A DNA stretch of 64,000 bases from Streptomyces sp. 1222.5 (GCF_900105245.1 NZ_FNSZ01000001.1:1302001-1366000); one strand, 5' to 3'. Counted from the stretch's first letter, positions 1-9,388 are shown. Translations and numbers: made by a program. Notes: generated from the sequence alone by a model not told the origin.

Positions 1-112
1 GGGGCCCGTCGGGCAAACGGGCGGCCCGGGAGGGGGTCCTCGTGCGGCTGCCGCGTGGCTCGTCGCACCGTTCCCCGCGCCCCTTCGGGGCACCTGTCGG
101 ACCCTGGTGTGC

Positions 113-1180
113 ATGGACCCCGTCGCCGCACTGGACCGGATCGCCTTCCTGCTGGAGCGGTCGCTGGCGCCCACCTATCGGGTACGGGCCTTCCGTACCG
201 CCTCCCGGATGCTGGCCGCCCTCCCCGCCGGGGAGGTGGCCGAGCGGGCCGCGGACGGGACGCTGGAGTCCCTGAAGGGGGTCGGGCCGAAGACCGCCCA
301 GGTGGCGCGCGAGGCGCTGGCCGGGGAGGTGCCCGGGTACCTGCGCAAGCTGGAGGAGGAGGCGGAGGCCGGTGCGTCCCCCTCCGGTCCCGGCGCCGGT
401 CTGCGGGCGCTCGTCCGCGGGGACTGCCACACCCACTCGGACTGGTCCGACGGGGGCAGCCCGATCGAGGAGATGGGGCGCACCGCGGCGGACCTCGGAC
501 ACGAGTGGACCGTCCTCACCGACCACTCGCCGCGGCTGACCGTGGCCCGCGGACTGTCCCCGGAGCGGCTGCGCGAACAGCTGGCGGTGGTCGCGGAGCT
601 GAACGCGCGCTGGGCGCCGTTCCGGCTGCTCACCGGCATCGAGTGCGACATCCTCGAGGACGGCTCGCTGGACCAGGAGCCGGAGCTGCTCGACCGGCTG
701 GACGTGGTCGTGGTCTCCGTGCACTCCAAGCTGCGGATGGACGCCCGCTCCATGACCCGCCGGATGGTGACCGCCGTCCGCGATCCGCACGCCGACGTCC
801 TCGGCCACTGCACCGGGCGCCTGGTGACCGGACGGGGGCGGCCCGAGTCGGAGTTCGACGCGGACGAGGTGTTCGCCGCGTGCGCCGAGTCCGGCACGGC
901 GGTGGAGATCAACAGCCGTCCGGAACGCCTTGACCCGCCCCGGCGGCTGCTGCGCACGGCCGTGGCGGCCGGGGTGCTGTTCGCCGTCGACACCGACGCG
1001 CACGCGCCGGGCCAGCTGGACTGGCAGATTCTCGGCTGCGCCCGTGCGGAGGAGTGCGGGGTCCCGGCCGAGCGGGTGGTGACGACGTGGTCCGCGGACG
1101 AGCTGCTGACCTGGACGCGTGAGGGCCGGACACCGGCACGCGTGACGGCTCCGGGGCGTGGTACCCGGTCCGGGCAGTGA
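113..1180 (+). CDS. PHP-domain metal-dependent phosphoesterase with HhH region
   Basis: Predicted metal-dependent phosphohydrolase of the PHP superfamily, 355 aa from ATG 113; a GTG two codons earlier (107) is possible and neither has a clear Shine-Dalgarno. Residues 1-75 resemble the helical and helix-hairpin-helix part of family X polymerases (LKGVGPKTAQ, about 54-63). The PHP domain starts near 103 with DCHTHSDWSDG and keeps the usual ligand motifs LTDHS, GIECDI, SVHS, GHCTGR and DTDAH, so an intact metal centre is expected. There is no polymerase palm domain, so this is not a full PolX. The HAD gene follows 30 bp later on the same strand. The substrate is unknown; DNA repair or nucleotide phosphate release is only inference. 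Confidence 0.85.
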   Translation: MDPVAALDRIAFLLERSLAPTYRVRAFRTASRMLAALPAGEVAERAADGTLESLKGVGPKTAQVAREALAGEVPGYLRKLEEEAEAGASPSGPGAGLRALVRGDCHTHSDWSDGGSPIEEMGRTAADLGHEWTVLTDHSPRLTVARGLSPERLREQLAVVAELNARWAPFRLLTGIECDILEDGSLDQEPELLDRLDVVVVSVHSKLRMDARSMTRRMVTAVRDPHADVLGHCTGRLVTGRGRPESEFDADEVFAACAESGTAVEINSRPERLDPPRRLLRTAVAAGVLFAVDTDAHAPGQLDWQILGCARAEECGVPAERVVTTWSADELLTWTREGRTPARVTAPGRGTRSGQ

Positions 1181-1210
1181 GTGTCCGGGCAGTGAGAGAA
1201 AGGACCCCGG

Positions 1211-1867
1211 ATGGACCGAGCCGCCGTCTTCGACGTCGACGGGACCCTCGTCGACACCAATCACCTGCATGTCGTGACCTGGTGGGAGGCGTTCCGGCAG
1301 GCCGGCCACGACGTCCCCATGCACGCCGTCCACCGGGCAGTCGGACTGGGCTCCACCGACCTCGTCGCGCACCTGCTCGGCGACGACCGGGACACGGAGC
1401 AGGACGCCGCGCTGAGCGCGGCGCACAAGGCCCTCTACGGCCAGTACTTCGACCGGCTCCCCGCCCTGCCGAAGGCCGGCGAGCTGCTGCGCCGGCTGCA
1501 CCGGGACGGCTGGACGGTCGTCCTCGCCACCTCGGCGAGCGGTGCCGAGCTGGGCGCGCTGCGCCGGGCGATCGATGCGGACGACGCGATCCAGGACACG
1601 GCGAGCGCCGACGACGTGGCGGAGGGCAAGCCCGCCCCGGAGCCCGTGGAACACGCCCTGGAGCTGGCCGGGGTCCCGGCCTCGCGGGCGGTGTTCGTCG
1701 GGGACACCGTGTGGGACATGCAGGCCGGCAGCAAGGCCGGGGTGCGCTGCCTCGGGCTGCTGTGCGGCGGGATTCCGCGGGCCGACCTGGAGGAGGCGGG
1801 GGCGGAGGCGGTGTACGCCGATCCCGCGGACCTTCTGGGACGGCTCGCCGAAACTGCGCTGGGCTGA
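1211..1867 (+). CDS. HAD-superfamily hydrolase (phosphatase-like)
   Basis: Cytoplasmic haloacid-dehalogenase-type phosphohydrolase of 218 aa. Motif I is FDVDGTLVDT, with nucleophile Asp8 and general acid Asp10; motif II is ATSASG; motif III is the Lys of EGKPAPEP; motif IV is GDTVWDM. A helical cap lies between motifs I and II, as in beta-phosphoglucomutase or phosphoglycolate phosphatase relatives. The ATG at 1211 lies behind GAGAAAGGA. It probably shares a transcript with the PHP gene 30 bp upstream. The substrate cannot be read from the sequence. Confidence 0.88.
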   Translation: MDRAAVFDVDGTLVDTNHLHVVTWWEAFRQAGHDVPMHAVHRAVGLGSTDLVAHLLGDDRDTEQDAALSAAHKALYGQYFDRLPALPKAGELLRRLHRDGWTVVLATSASGAELGALRRAIDADDAIQDTASADDVAEGKPAPEPVEHALELAGVPASRAVFVGDTVWDMQAGSKAGVRCLGLLCGGIPRADLEEAGAEAVYADPADLLGRLAETALG

Positions 1868-2058
1868 GTTTCCTCGCGCGTGACACGGGTCACTCGGGTG
1901 ACGGGAACAGCACGCGGTGGTTGCCCGTTGAACAAGCCGTGGGTGCGGATGGGACAGTGTCCCCGGGCCTCACCATCCGCCCACAGGGACGATCGTTCGG
2001 CTGAAGCCCTGTGGATTTTCGCCGAGAGGCGACCGCCATTCGTGCCCACCCCTGACCG

Positions 2059-2090
2059 CCCCGGTCGTGATTCCCCCGTCGCGACCGGGG
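2059..2090. terminator. Bidirectional terminator-like hairpin
   Basis: A perfect 9-bp stem, CCCCGGTCG (2059-2067) with CGACCGGGG (2082-2090), and a 14-nt loop lies between the convergent HAD and alpha/beta-hydrolase genes, which is where a shared factor-independent terminator is expected. There is no U-tract, as is common in Streptomyces. Confidence 0.55.
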
Positions 2091-2120
2091 CTCTTCCCTG
2101 TCCGCCGCTATGCGCCCGGC

Positions 2121-2993
2121 CTACCGGGCCGCGGCCGCCTCGACGGTGTCCCGCGTCCGCCGTCCGGCGGCCAGGAACTCCCGCAGGTCCGCCGTGAGCA
2201 GGTCCGCGTGCGTCGCGAACAGGCCGTGACCGCCGTTCTCGTACACCTTCAGGGTCGCGTCCGGGACGAACTTCGCGAGCCGCCGGCCGGTGAGGGCGAG
2301 GGGCGCCGAGGTGTCGTGGGTGCCGTGCACGACGAGCACCGGGACGTCCAGCGCGGGCAGCTCGGCCGTGAGGTCCAGTGTCGCGACGACGGCCCGGATG
2401 CCGGTCGCGGCACGCGGAGTGGCCACCAGGCAGCGGTCGATCAGGTGGCGGACGTAGGCGGGCGAGACGTCGTTGCCCGGCTGCCGTACCGCGAAGAAGT
2501 CGTCCGCGAAGGCGGTGAACCACGCGGCCCGGTCGCGCCGGAACAGCTCCTCGTCGGCGCGCACGGCCGCCGGGTCCACCCCGTCGGGGATCCCCGGCGA
2601 GCGGACGAGTCCGGGGCTGACACCGGCGACGAGGGCGACCCGGTCCACCCGCGCGCTGCCGTGCCGGGTGAGGCAGCGGATCACCTCGGCCGTGCCGACC
2701 GAGTGCCCGACGAGGGTGATGCCGCGCAGGTCGAGATGGTCGAACAGACCGTTCAGGTCGTCGGCGAGGGTGTCGAGGTCGTAGCCGGACCAGGTGTCGT
2801 CGGACCGGCCGTGGCCCCGCCGGTCCAGGGCGACGCAGCGGTGGCCGGCCTCCGCGAGGGGCAGCATCTGGTACTCCCACATCTCGTGGCCCAGGTAGGC
2901 GCTCGCGACGAAGACGGCGACCGGTCCGTCGGCGGGACCGTGGTCGACGTAGTGCAGACGGGTTCCGTCGACGGGGCTCTCGAAGTACGGCAT
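2121..2993 (-). CDS. Alpha/beta-fold hydrolase
   Basis: Soluble alpha/beta hydrolase of 290 aa, similar to non-haem haloperoxidase/esterase enzymes. The nucleophile elbow is GHSVG (Ser98); the acid is probably Asp in VHGTHD and the base His in NGGHGLF near the C-terminus. DRRGHGRSD after strand 4 is typical of the family. The ATG at 2993 has ACCGAGGAGG about 7 nt upstream. The reading frame stays open further upstream, but that part is GC-bias extension across the divergent epimerase gene. Monocistronic; substrate unknown. Confidence 0.88.
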   Translation of the reverse strand: MPYFESPVDGTRLHYVDHGPADGPVAVFVASAYLGHEMWEYQMLPLAEAGHRCVALDRRGHGRSDDTWSGYDLDTLADDLNGLFDHLDLRGITLVGHSVGTAEVIRCLTRHGSARVDRVALVAGVSPGLVRSPGIPDGVDPAAVRADEELFRRDRAAWFTAFADDFFAVRQPGNDVSPAYVRHLIDRCLVATPRAATGIRAVVATLDLTAELPALDVPVLVVHGTHDTSAPLALTGRRLAKFVPDATLKVYENGGHGLFATHADLLTADLREFLAAGRRTRDTVEAAAAR

Positions 2994-3177
2994 GGCTTTG
3001 CCTCCTCGGTGGGGGTCCGGCCGGACGGTCCGTCCGCCGTTCTCTGCACCCCGGATGCTGCCGCCGACCGGCCCGCGCGGTCGATTACCCCGGACGTCAT
3101 GCCGCGTGTGCCGGACCGGCGCCCGGGTACCCGGCCGGTCGTCGCAGCCTCCGCCGCGAGGACGGAAGGAGCCGAAG

Positions 3178-4209
3178 GTGAGCAGCTCAGCGGGCAGCAG
3201 GGTGGTCGTGACCGGCGCCACCGGCAATGTCGGGACGAGCGTGGTGCGCCTGCTCTCGGAGGATCCCGGGATCAAGTCGGTGCGGGGACTCGCCCGGCGG
3301 ACGCCCGGCTGGTCGCCCCCGAAGACCGAGTGGGCCGCCGTGGACCTGGCCTCGGAGCAGGCGAACCTCGCGGAGCGGTTCGAGGGCGCCGACGCCGTGA
3401 TCCACCTCGCCTGGGCATTCCAGCCGACCCATGATCCGGCCACCACTTGGCGCAGCAATGTGCTCGGCAGCATCCGGGTGTTCGAGGCGGTCGCGGCGGC
3501 CCGGGTGCCGGTGCTGGTGCACGCCTCGTCCGTGGGCGCCTACTCGCCGGGCCCCAAGGACCACGCGGTGGACGAGTCGTGGCCGACACACGGCTGGCCG
3601 GACGCCGCGTACTGCCGGGAGAAGGCCTACCTGGAGCGCACCCTGGACGTCTTCGAGCGCGACCACCCCGAGGTGCGGGTGGTGCGCATGCGTCCGGCCT
3701 TCCTGTTCAAGTGGGAGTCGGCGAGCGAACAGCGCCGCATCTTCGGGGGGCGGTTCCTGCCCGGGCCGCTCGCCCGCCCCGACCTGCTGCCGTTCCTGCC
3801 GGACGTCCCCGGCCTGCGGGTGCAGGCCCTGCACACGGACGACGCCGCCGAGGCCTACCGGCTCGCCGTGCACACGGACGGCGCCCGCGGCGCCTTCAAC
3901 CTGGCCGCCGATCCGCCGCTCGACGCCGGTGTGCTCGCCGGGCTGCTCGGCACCCGTCCGGTACGGCTGCCGCGTGCGGCGGCCCGGTCGGCGATCGCGG
4001 CGGCCTGGGGGCTGCATCTGCTGCCGGCCTCCCCGCACCTGTTCGACGCCGTGCTGCGGCTGCCCCTGATGGACTGCGCCCGGGCGAAGACCGAGCTGGG
4101 CTGGCAGCCCAGGTGGTCGGCGACGGAGGTGATCCAGGAGTTCCTGGAGGGCCTGCGCAAGGGCGGCGGGATGGAGACCGAGCCGATGCGGGGGCGGAAG
4201 GTCGGCTGA
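3178..4209 (+). CDS. NAD(P)-dependent epimerase/dehydratase (extended SDR)
   Basis: Extended short-chain dehydrogenase/reductase of 343 aa. The N-terminal Rossmann motif VVVTGATGNVG binds NAD(P); HASSVGAYSP and YCREK (the YxxxK pair near residue 145) supply the catalytic Ser/Tyr/Lys. The GTG start at 3178 is chosen because GGAAGGAG lies 7 nt upstream; the frame is open further 5' but without a ribosome site. The C-terminal half is the family's substrate domain and ends with a typical AKTELGWQPRWS segment. It may modify a nucleotide sugar or a small ketone. A small acidic gene follows 30 bp later. Confidence 0.88.
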   Translation: MSSSAGSRVVVTGATGNVGTSVVRLLSEDPGIKSVRGLARRTPGWSPPKTEWAAVDLASEQANLAERFEGADAVIHLAWAFQPTHDPATTWRSNVLGSIRVFEAVAAARVPVLVHASSVGAYSPGPKDHAVDESWPTHGWPDAAYCREKAYLERTLDVFERDHPEVRVVRMRPAFLFKWESASEQRRIFGGRFLPGPLARPDLLPFLPDVPGLRVQALHTDDAAEAYRLAVHTDGARGAFNLAADPPLDAGVLAGLLGTRPVRLPRAAARSAIAAAWGLHLLPASPHLFDAVLRLPLMDCARAKTELGWQPRWSATEVIQEFLEGLRKGGGMETEPMRGRKVG

Positions 4210-4239
4210 GTGCGGTACCGCGAGGAGGAGGAGAACGTG

Positions 4240-4488
4240 ATGGCCGAACAGCAGCCGGAGTCCGGCACCGGGCCCGGCGCCGAGGACCGTCCCGTGCCCC
4301 GGGACATGCCCGATCAGCAGGCCCGGCCCGACGAGGACCGGGACGAGGACGGGCGGGACACCGTGTCCGGGGAGCCGGACGGGGACGGCATGCCGGACAC
4401 CGACGAGGCCGGCAGCGGCCCCAGGGGCGCGCCACGCTCGGGCACCGTGCACCCGGAACACCCGACACCGGACGAGCCGACGGCCTGA
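4240..4488 (+). CDS. Small acidic, disordered hypothetical protein
   Basis: An 82-aa protein very rich in Asp, Glu, Pro and Gly, with no predicted fold, cysteine pair, signal peptide or membrane segment. The ATG at 4240 (GTG at 4237 also possible) has a strong GAGGAGGAGGAG at 4222-4233, which is the main reason to accept the gene. It follows the SDR epimerase closely on the same strand and may be co-transcribed. Short acidic proteins like this are common in Streptomyces genomes and have no known function. Confidence 0.7.
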   Translation: MAEQQPESGTGPGAEDRPVPRDMPDQQARPDEDRDEDGRDTVSGEPDGDGMPDTDEAGSGPRGAPRSGTVHPEHPTPDEPTA

Positions 4489-4519
4489 GACGGGCTGGAC
4501 GCGGCTGCCGCCGGCACCG

Positions 4520-5809
4520 TCAGCGCGGGGCGCGTTCCTCCAGGGCCGCGCGCCAGGCCGGCAGGCGGTCCTCGCCGAGCGGTTCGGGGCGCCGGCCGCC
4601 GCTCGCGAAGAAGTCGGCCAGGGGCAGGATCGCCGCGCCGACGGTGACGGCGTCGGGCCCGAGCCGGCCGAGGTCGATCATCACCTTGTCGGCCGGGTGA
4701 CGCAGGGCGTACGTCGTCGCGTGCCGGCGGACCGCGGGCAGGAAGCGGGTGCCGAGCTGGAGCCCGGCCCAGCCGCCGATCAGGATCCGCTCGGGCTGGA
4801 AGAGGTTGATCAGGTCGGACAGGCCGGCGCCCAGGTACTCGGCGGTCTCCTCCAGGACGGCCAGTGCGACCGGGTCGGGCGCGGTGCCCTCGGACGGGTA
4901 CGCGGCGGCCAGCATGGCGGTGAGGGCGGTCTCCTCGTCGGTGCCCTCCGGCGGCCGGCCGCCCTCCTCGCGCCAGCGGGCCAGCAGGGACTCCGCGCCC
5001 GCGTAGGCCTCCAGGCAGCCGGGCGCACCGCAGCGGCAGCGGCGTCCGCGGACCCGGACGGTCAGATGGCCCCATTCGACGGCCCGCCCGTGCTCCACCT
5101 CGGGGGTGACGAGGCAGGCGCCGACGCCGGAGCCGAAGAGGACGACGACGGCGTTGCGGGCGCCGCGTCCCGCGCCGAACCACATCTCCGCCTGGCCGAG
5201 GGTCTTGGCGCCGTTGTCGATGACGTACGGCACCTCGTCCGGGAGCGGGGAGGTCGCGCGGAGCAGCCGCTCCAGCGGGACCGCGTCCCAGCCGATGGTC
5301 TGGCCGTGGACGACGGCACCCCGGTCCGGGGTGTGCTCGACGATGCCGGGGACACCGACGCCGACGCCGAGCAGCCGCTCGGGCACGGCCTGCTCGGAGG
5401 TGAGGACCTCGGCGATGCCGTCGCGGATGTGGCCGACGATGACGTCCACGTCGTAGCCCTGGGGCGTCAACGGTCGCTCGGTGCGGGCGAGTTCGGTGAG
5501 CGCCAGGTCGAACAGCTCGACGCGGACACGGGTTTCGCCGACGTCGACGCCGATCATCTGTCCGCTGTGCGGGGACACCCGCAGCAGCGTGCGCGGCCGG
5601 CCGCCGTCGGAGTCGACGCTGCCGGCCTCCTCGACCAGCCCGTCGGCGATGAGGTCCGCGACCACGTTGCTGACCGAGCCGGAGCTCAGGCCGGTGGCCG
5701 GACCCAGCTCGAATCGGCTCAGGGGGCCGTCGAAGTACAGCCGTTGCAGCACCGCCGTGCGGTTGCCCCGCCTCAGGTCGCGTACCGTGCGTCCGTTCCG
5801 CCCCGCCAT
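4520..5809 (-). CDS. ROK-family transcriptional repressor
   Basis: 429-aa sugar-responsive repressor of the ROK (NagC/XylR/Mlc) family. Residues about 15-70 form a winged helix (LSRFELGPATGLSSGSVSNV). The rest is an ASKHA-fold ROK domain with the zinc motif CRCGAPGCLEAYAG and the phosphate-loop-like GVDVGETRVR. The start at 5809 follows GAAGGGAG. A 23-bp near-palindrome of XylR type lies 76 bp upstream (5885-5907) and is a good candidate autoregulatory operator. No sugar genes adjoin it, so the effector is unknown. Confidence 0.9.
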   Translation of the reverse strand: MAGRNGRTVRDLRRGNRTAVLQRLYFDGPLSRFELGPATGLSSGSVSNVVADLIADGLVEEAGSVDSDGGRPRTLLRVSPHSGQMIGVDVGETRVRVELFDLALTELARTERPLTPQGYDVDVIVGHIRDGIAEVLTSEQAVPERLLGVGVGVPGIVEHTPDRGAVVHGQTIGWDAVPLERLLRATSPLPDEVPYVIDNGAKTLGQAEMWFGAGRGARNAVVVLFGSGVGACLVTPEVEHGRAVEWGHLTVRVRGRRCRCGAPGCLEAYAGAESLLARWREEGGRPPEGTDEETALTAMLAAAYPSEGTAPDPVALAVLEETAEYLGAGLSDLINLFQPERILIGGWAGLQLGTRFLPAVRRHATTYALRHPADKVMIDLGRLGPDAVTVGAAILPLADFFASGGRRPEPLGEDRLPAWRAALEERAPR

Positions 5810-5884
5810 GCGGCTCCCTTCACGAACCCTGCCCGACCTGCAACATACCCCTTCGGACAGCCCGGGCGCGACATTCGCACAACC

Positions 5885-5907
5885 CTTAGTTCACGCTATG
5901 AGCTAAG
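5885..5907. promoter_or_regulatory. ROK/XylR-type operator palindrome
   Basis: Arms CTTAG(T)TCA (5885-5893) and TGA(G)CTAAG (5899-5907) form an imperfect inverted repeat upstream of the ROK gene. The TTAGTT...CTAA layout matches the style of operators known for XylR-type ROK repressors. Confidence 0.6.
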
Positions 5908-6012
5908 ACGGGGACGCTGGTTCCCGCCGAGGGAGGCGTTCCGCTTGGCCACGAGCACGCTCGGTGCCGGGCGCCGGGGCGCCGGGTCCGGCGCGGCGCC
6001 CCTCCCCACGGC

Positions 6013-9000
6013 TCAGCCCGCCGCGTACACGTCCTCGACGTAACGCCCGTCCGCCACCAGCGAGTCGAGCCACCGCTGGGCCGCGGCCTCGTCGGCGCCG
6101 GCGGTGCGTTCCCGGTACAGGGTACGGAACGCGTCGCGGACCCCGGGTGCCATGCGGGCGCCGTCGCCGCAGACGTACACCCGGGACCCGGCGCCGAGCA
6201 GCCGCCAGACCTCCTCGGCCTCGGCGGCGATGCGGTGCTGCACGAAGGCGGCGCCGTTCTCGGGTGCGGCGCTGAAGGCGGGACGCAGACGGACCGCGCC
6301 GGCCGCCTCGGCGGCGCGGAGTTCCCCGGCGTGCAGGTAGTCCGCGTCGGGGGCGTCGCAGCCGAAGTAGAGCAGCGCGGGCGGGAGTTCCACGCCACGC
6401 GCCCGGGCGGCTGCCCGGTCGGCGACGGTACCGCGGAACGGCGCCAGGCCGGTGCCGGCGGCCACCATGACCACCGGTGCCGAGCCGTCGACACGGAAGA
6501 CCTCGCGGCAGGGCTGGACGCGGGCATGGACGGTGTCGCCGGGGCGGAGGGAGGCGAGATGGCCGGAGCCGGTGCCCCGGTAGCGGCCCTTCCCGGAGCG
6601 GGCGGGGGCGTCCAGCACGGAGACCATCAGGTCCGCGTGGTGGGGGTCGGCGGCCGGCGAGGAGGACAGGGAGTAGTGCCGGGGCCGCAGCGGGGTCAGC
6701 AGGTCGAGCAGGAGCGCCCAGTCGAGGGCGCCGCGCAGGGCCGGGTGGTCCTCGGCGAGTTCCACCAGGGTGCGGGGGTCGTCCCCGTCCAGGGCGGCGA
6801 GGGCGGCACGCTCGGGCGGGCAGGGGTTTGCCCCGGCGAGCAGCGCCAGCTGCCGGGAGGTCGGCCGCGCCTGCAACTCGACGTGGTGGGTGAGGAGTTC
6901 CCGGACCCGGACCGGCCGGTCCACCGCGAGGCCGTCGCGGCGCGGGCGGGCGGCCCGGATGTCCAGCACGGCGTCGGGGTCCAGGCCGAACGCGGCGACG
7001 GCCCGGTCCACCAGGTCCGGGGCGTTGGCGGGCAGCACGGTGAGGTGGTCGGCGGTGCGGTAGGTGACGCCGTCGGGCAGGGCGACGCGCAGGAACCGCT
7101 TGGCGCGCGGGTGCGCGGGCGCGGTGAGGTCGTACGCCTCGGTGACCGTCATCGGCACGAGTCCGTGCCGCTCGGCGAGGGCGTCCAGCGGTCCGCCGGT
7201 CACCGGGCGGACCTCGTAGGCGTGGGCGGGCTCGGCCGAGGTGCCGTGCACGGCGTCGGGGTCTCCGTACTCCTGGAGCAGTGCGGTGCGCAGGCGGGCC
7301 GTGAAGTCCCGGACGGTGCCGCCGAGATCGCCGGAGGCGTCGGCGGCGGCCCGCCCGGTGAGGCGGGTGGCGCCGAGTTCGGCGAGGCGGACGTCGACGC
7401 GGGTGGGGACCTGCTGGTAGGTGGCGGCCCAGTTGCGGTCGCCGACGCCGAGGACGGCGTAGGTCACGCCCGTCAGATCGGGTGTGCCGTCGAGCCACGC
7501 GGCGAAGGCGGTGGCATCGTCGGTGGGGCGGCCGTTGCAGGAGGCGGCGGTGATGACGACGGGCCGGTCCGTGGGCAGTTCGCCGCTGTACGCGTCCAGG
7601 GCGGCCACCTCGGTGCCGCAGCCGACGGCGGCGGCCACGTCGGCGAGCTGGGCGGCGAAGGCGCGGCACGTGCCGTAGTTGCTGCCGTGCAGGAAGAGGG
7701 CACGGGTGCCGGGGCGGACCCGGGCCGGGAGGGCGCCCGCGGTCGTACCCTCCTCGCCCGAACGGGAGTCGGCGCCCGGGAGCGGTGCGTGGACGCGGTC
7801 GGCGGCGGTGCGCGGGGTCAGGGTGAGGGTGAGTCCGTCGGGCTTGAGGGTGAGGGTCTCCTTCACCCTGAGCCGGTAACCCGCGTGGTCGTGCAGCCGG
7901 TAGCGGTGGACCAGCATGGCGAGCAGCATGGTCGCCTCGTGCAGCGCGAACTGCCGTCCGATGCAGGCACGTTCACCGGTGCCGAAGGGCTTGAAGGCGT
8001 GCACGGGGCGGGCGGCCTCCGCCTCGGGGGTGAACCGCTCGGGGTCGAACCGTTCCGGGTTGTCGCCCCACACGGGCCGGCGGTGCAGCATCGGCGTGAG
8101 CACGGTGACGGCCTGTCCGGCGCGCAGCGGGAGCCGGCCGCCGAGCAGGGTGTCCTCGCGGGCCTGCCGGCTGAAGGCGGCGGCGGTCGGCCACAGCCGC
8201 AGCGCCTCGTTGAGCACCTGCCGGGTGTAGGTGAGCCGGCCGATGTCGTCGTACGTCGGCTCCGGGTCGGCGGTGTCGCCCCACAGGGCGTCGGCCTCGC
8301 GCTGGACGAGCCGGAGCGCTGCCGGGTTCTCGACGAGGTGGTGCAGGGCGAAGGACATGGCGCCCGAGGTCGTCTCGTGACCGGCGATCAGGAAGGTGAT
8401 GACCTGGTTGCGGATGTTGGCCGGGTCCAGGGTGGTGCCGTCGCCGGGGTGCGGCGCGCTGAGCATCAGGCCCAGCAGGTCCTCGGCACCGCTCTGGTCG
8501 GTCCCGGCGCGGGAGGCGATGACCTCGTCCACGACGCCGGCGAGGTAGTCGGCGTCCGCCCGGAAGGCCTCGTCGGCCGCCGTGTGGTCCGTGCCCGGGG
8601 TGCGGGCCAGGCTGGTCATGCTCCACTCCAGGCAGCGGACCATGGCCTCGACGAAGGGGGGCGGCTCGGGCCGCTCGAAGGAGCCGAAGTCGTAGCCGAA
8701 TCCGGCCAGTCCGATGGTGTCGAGGGTCATCCGCGTCATGTCGTCGGGCACGTCCACGGGCCGCCCGGCCGACGCCGCCCGGTCCCAGGCATCGATGAGG
8801 CGACGGGCCACCCGGAGCATCGCGGGGTGGTAGGTGCGCATGGAGCCGAGCGCGAAGGCGGGCATCAGGATGTCGTGGGCCCTGGCCCAGTTGGGTTCGT
8901 CGTTGTACGCGGTGAACAGACCGTCGGCGGTGAAGGCGCGCACGTTCTCCAGGGCGGGTCCGACGTGCTTGGCGAACCGGTCCTCGTCGGCGAGGTCGGC

Positions 9001-9192
9001 GACCAGCTCGGTGTCGGCGACGACCAGCGCGTCCCGGCCGTGCAGCCGGCGCACCAGCACCGGGCCGTGGGTGCGCATCAGCTCCATGACCTGCTGGATG
9101 GGGGTGCGGCCGGGACCGGTGGCGGTGATGTCGACGACGGGCACGGCGGGGAAGGTGCCGGCCGGAGCGGGGCGCGGTGCGGTGGGGGGCAT
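6013..9192 (-). CDS. Self-sufficient CYP102-type P450 fused to NADPH-P450 reductase
   Basis: A 1059-aa cytoplasmic fusion monooxygenase of the P450-BM3 (CYP102) class, expected to hydroxylate fatty-acid-like substrates with NADPH and O2. The haem domain spans about 1-455: AGHETT in the I helix (270-275), ERFDPERF, and FGTGERACIG with haem ligand Cys410. A linker of about 35 residues leads to a flavodoxin/FMN domain starting near 498 (LHGSNYGTC), then FAD (R838-HYS) and NADPH (AAGTGLAPFRG, 911-921; CGDG near 1008) domains. Length matches BM3 (1048 aa). The C-terminus YVEDVYAAG has Tyr where BM3 has the FAD-stacking Trp1046. The ATG at 9192 is chosen by homology; the open frame continuing to 9990 runs antisense to the divergent regulator and is discarded. 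Confidence 0.95.
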   Translation of the reverse strand: MPPTAPRPAPAGTFPAVPVVDITATGPGRTPIQQVMELMRTHGPVLVRRLHGRDALVVADTELVADLADEDRFAKHVGPALENVRAFTADGLFTAYNDEPNWARAHDILMPAFALGSMRTYHPAMLRVARRLIDAWDRAASAGRPVDVPDDMTRMTLDTIGLAGFGYDFGSFERPEPPPFVEAMVRCLEWSMTSLARTPGTDHTAADEAFRADADYLAGVVDEVIASRAGTDQSGAEDLLGLMLSAPHPGDGTTLDPANIRNQVITFLIAGHETTSGAMSFALHHLVENPAALRLVQREADALWGDTADPEPTYDDIGRLTYTRQVLNEALRLWPTAAAFSRQAREDTLLGGRLPLRAGQAVTVLTPMLHRRPVWGDNPERFDPERFTPEAEAARPVHAFKPFGTGERACIGRQFALHEATMLLAMLVHRYRLHDHAGYRLRVKETLTLKPDGLTLTLTPRTAADRVHAPLPGADSRSGEEGTTAGALPARVRPGTRALFLHGSNYGTCRAFAAQLADVAAAVGCGTEVAALDAYSGELPTDRPVVITAASCNGRPTDDATAFAAWLDGTPDLTGVTYAVLGVGDRNWAATYQQVPTRVDVRLAELGATRLTGRAAADASGDLGGTVRDFTARLRTALLQEYGDPDAVHGTSAEPAHAYEVRPVTGGPLDALAERHGLVPMTVTEAYDLTAPAHPRAKRFLRVALPDGVTYRTADHLTVLPANAPDLVDRAVAAFGLDPDAVLDIRAARPRRDGLAVDRPVRVRELLTHHVELQARPTSRQLALLAGANPCPPERAALAALDGDDPRTLVELAEDHPALRGALDWALLLDLLTPLRPRHYSLSSSPAADPHHADLMVSVLDAPARSGKGRYRGTGSGHLASLRPGDTVHARVQPCREVFRVDGSAPVVMVAAGTGLAPFRGTVADRAAARARGVELPPALLYFGCDAPDADYLHAGELRAAEAAGAVRLRPAFSAAPENGAAFVQHRIAAEAEEVWRLLGAGSRVYVCGDGARMAPGVRDAFRTLYRERTAGADEAAAQRWLDSLVADGRYVEDVYAAG

Positions 9193-9388
9193 GGCGCGCC
9201 AACTGCCTTTCGCGGTAACGGAGTACTCCGCTCCAGGGTGGTCCGGCACCGAGGGGGCCGGACGCACCCGCACTACACGTTCGTGCAGCGGAAAGCCGCT
9301 CCCGGGCGGTTGCGCGCCGACCGCCCGTCGCGCCCGCGGGCGGTGAAGTTGCCGCTGACCTGGCCCTTCGTCTTGGATCGTGGGCATG

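Noticed and set aside
1..106. Gene fragment at the left edge
   Set aside because: No frame with a recognisable protein; only a short CCCC/GGGG hairpin near 80-90 is visible.
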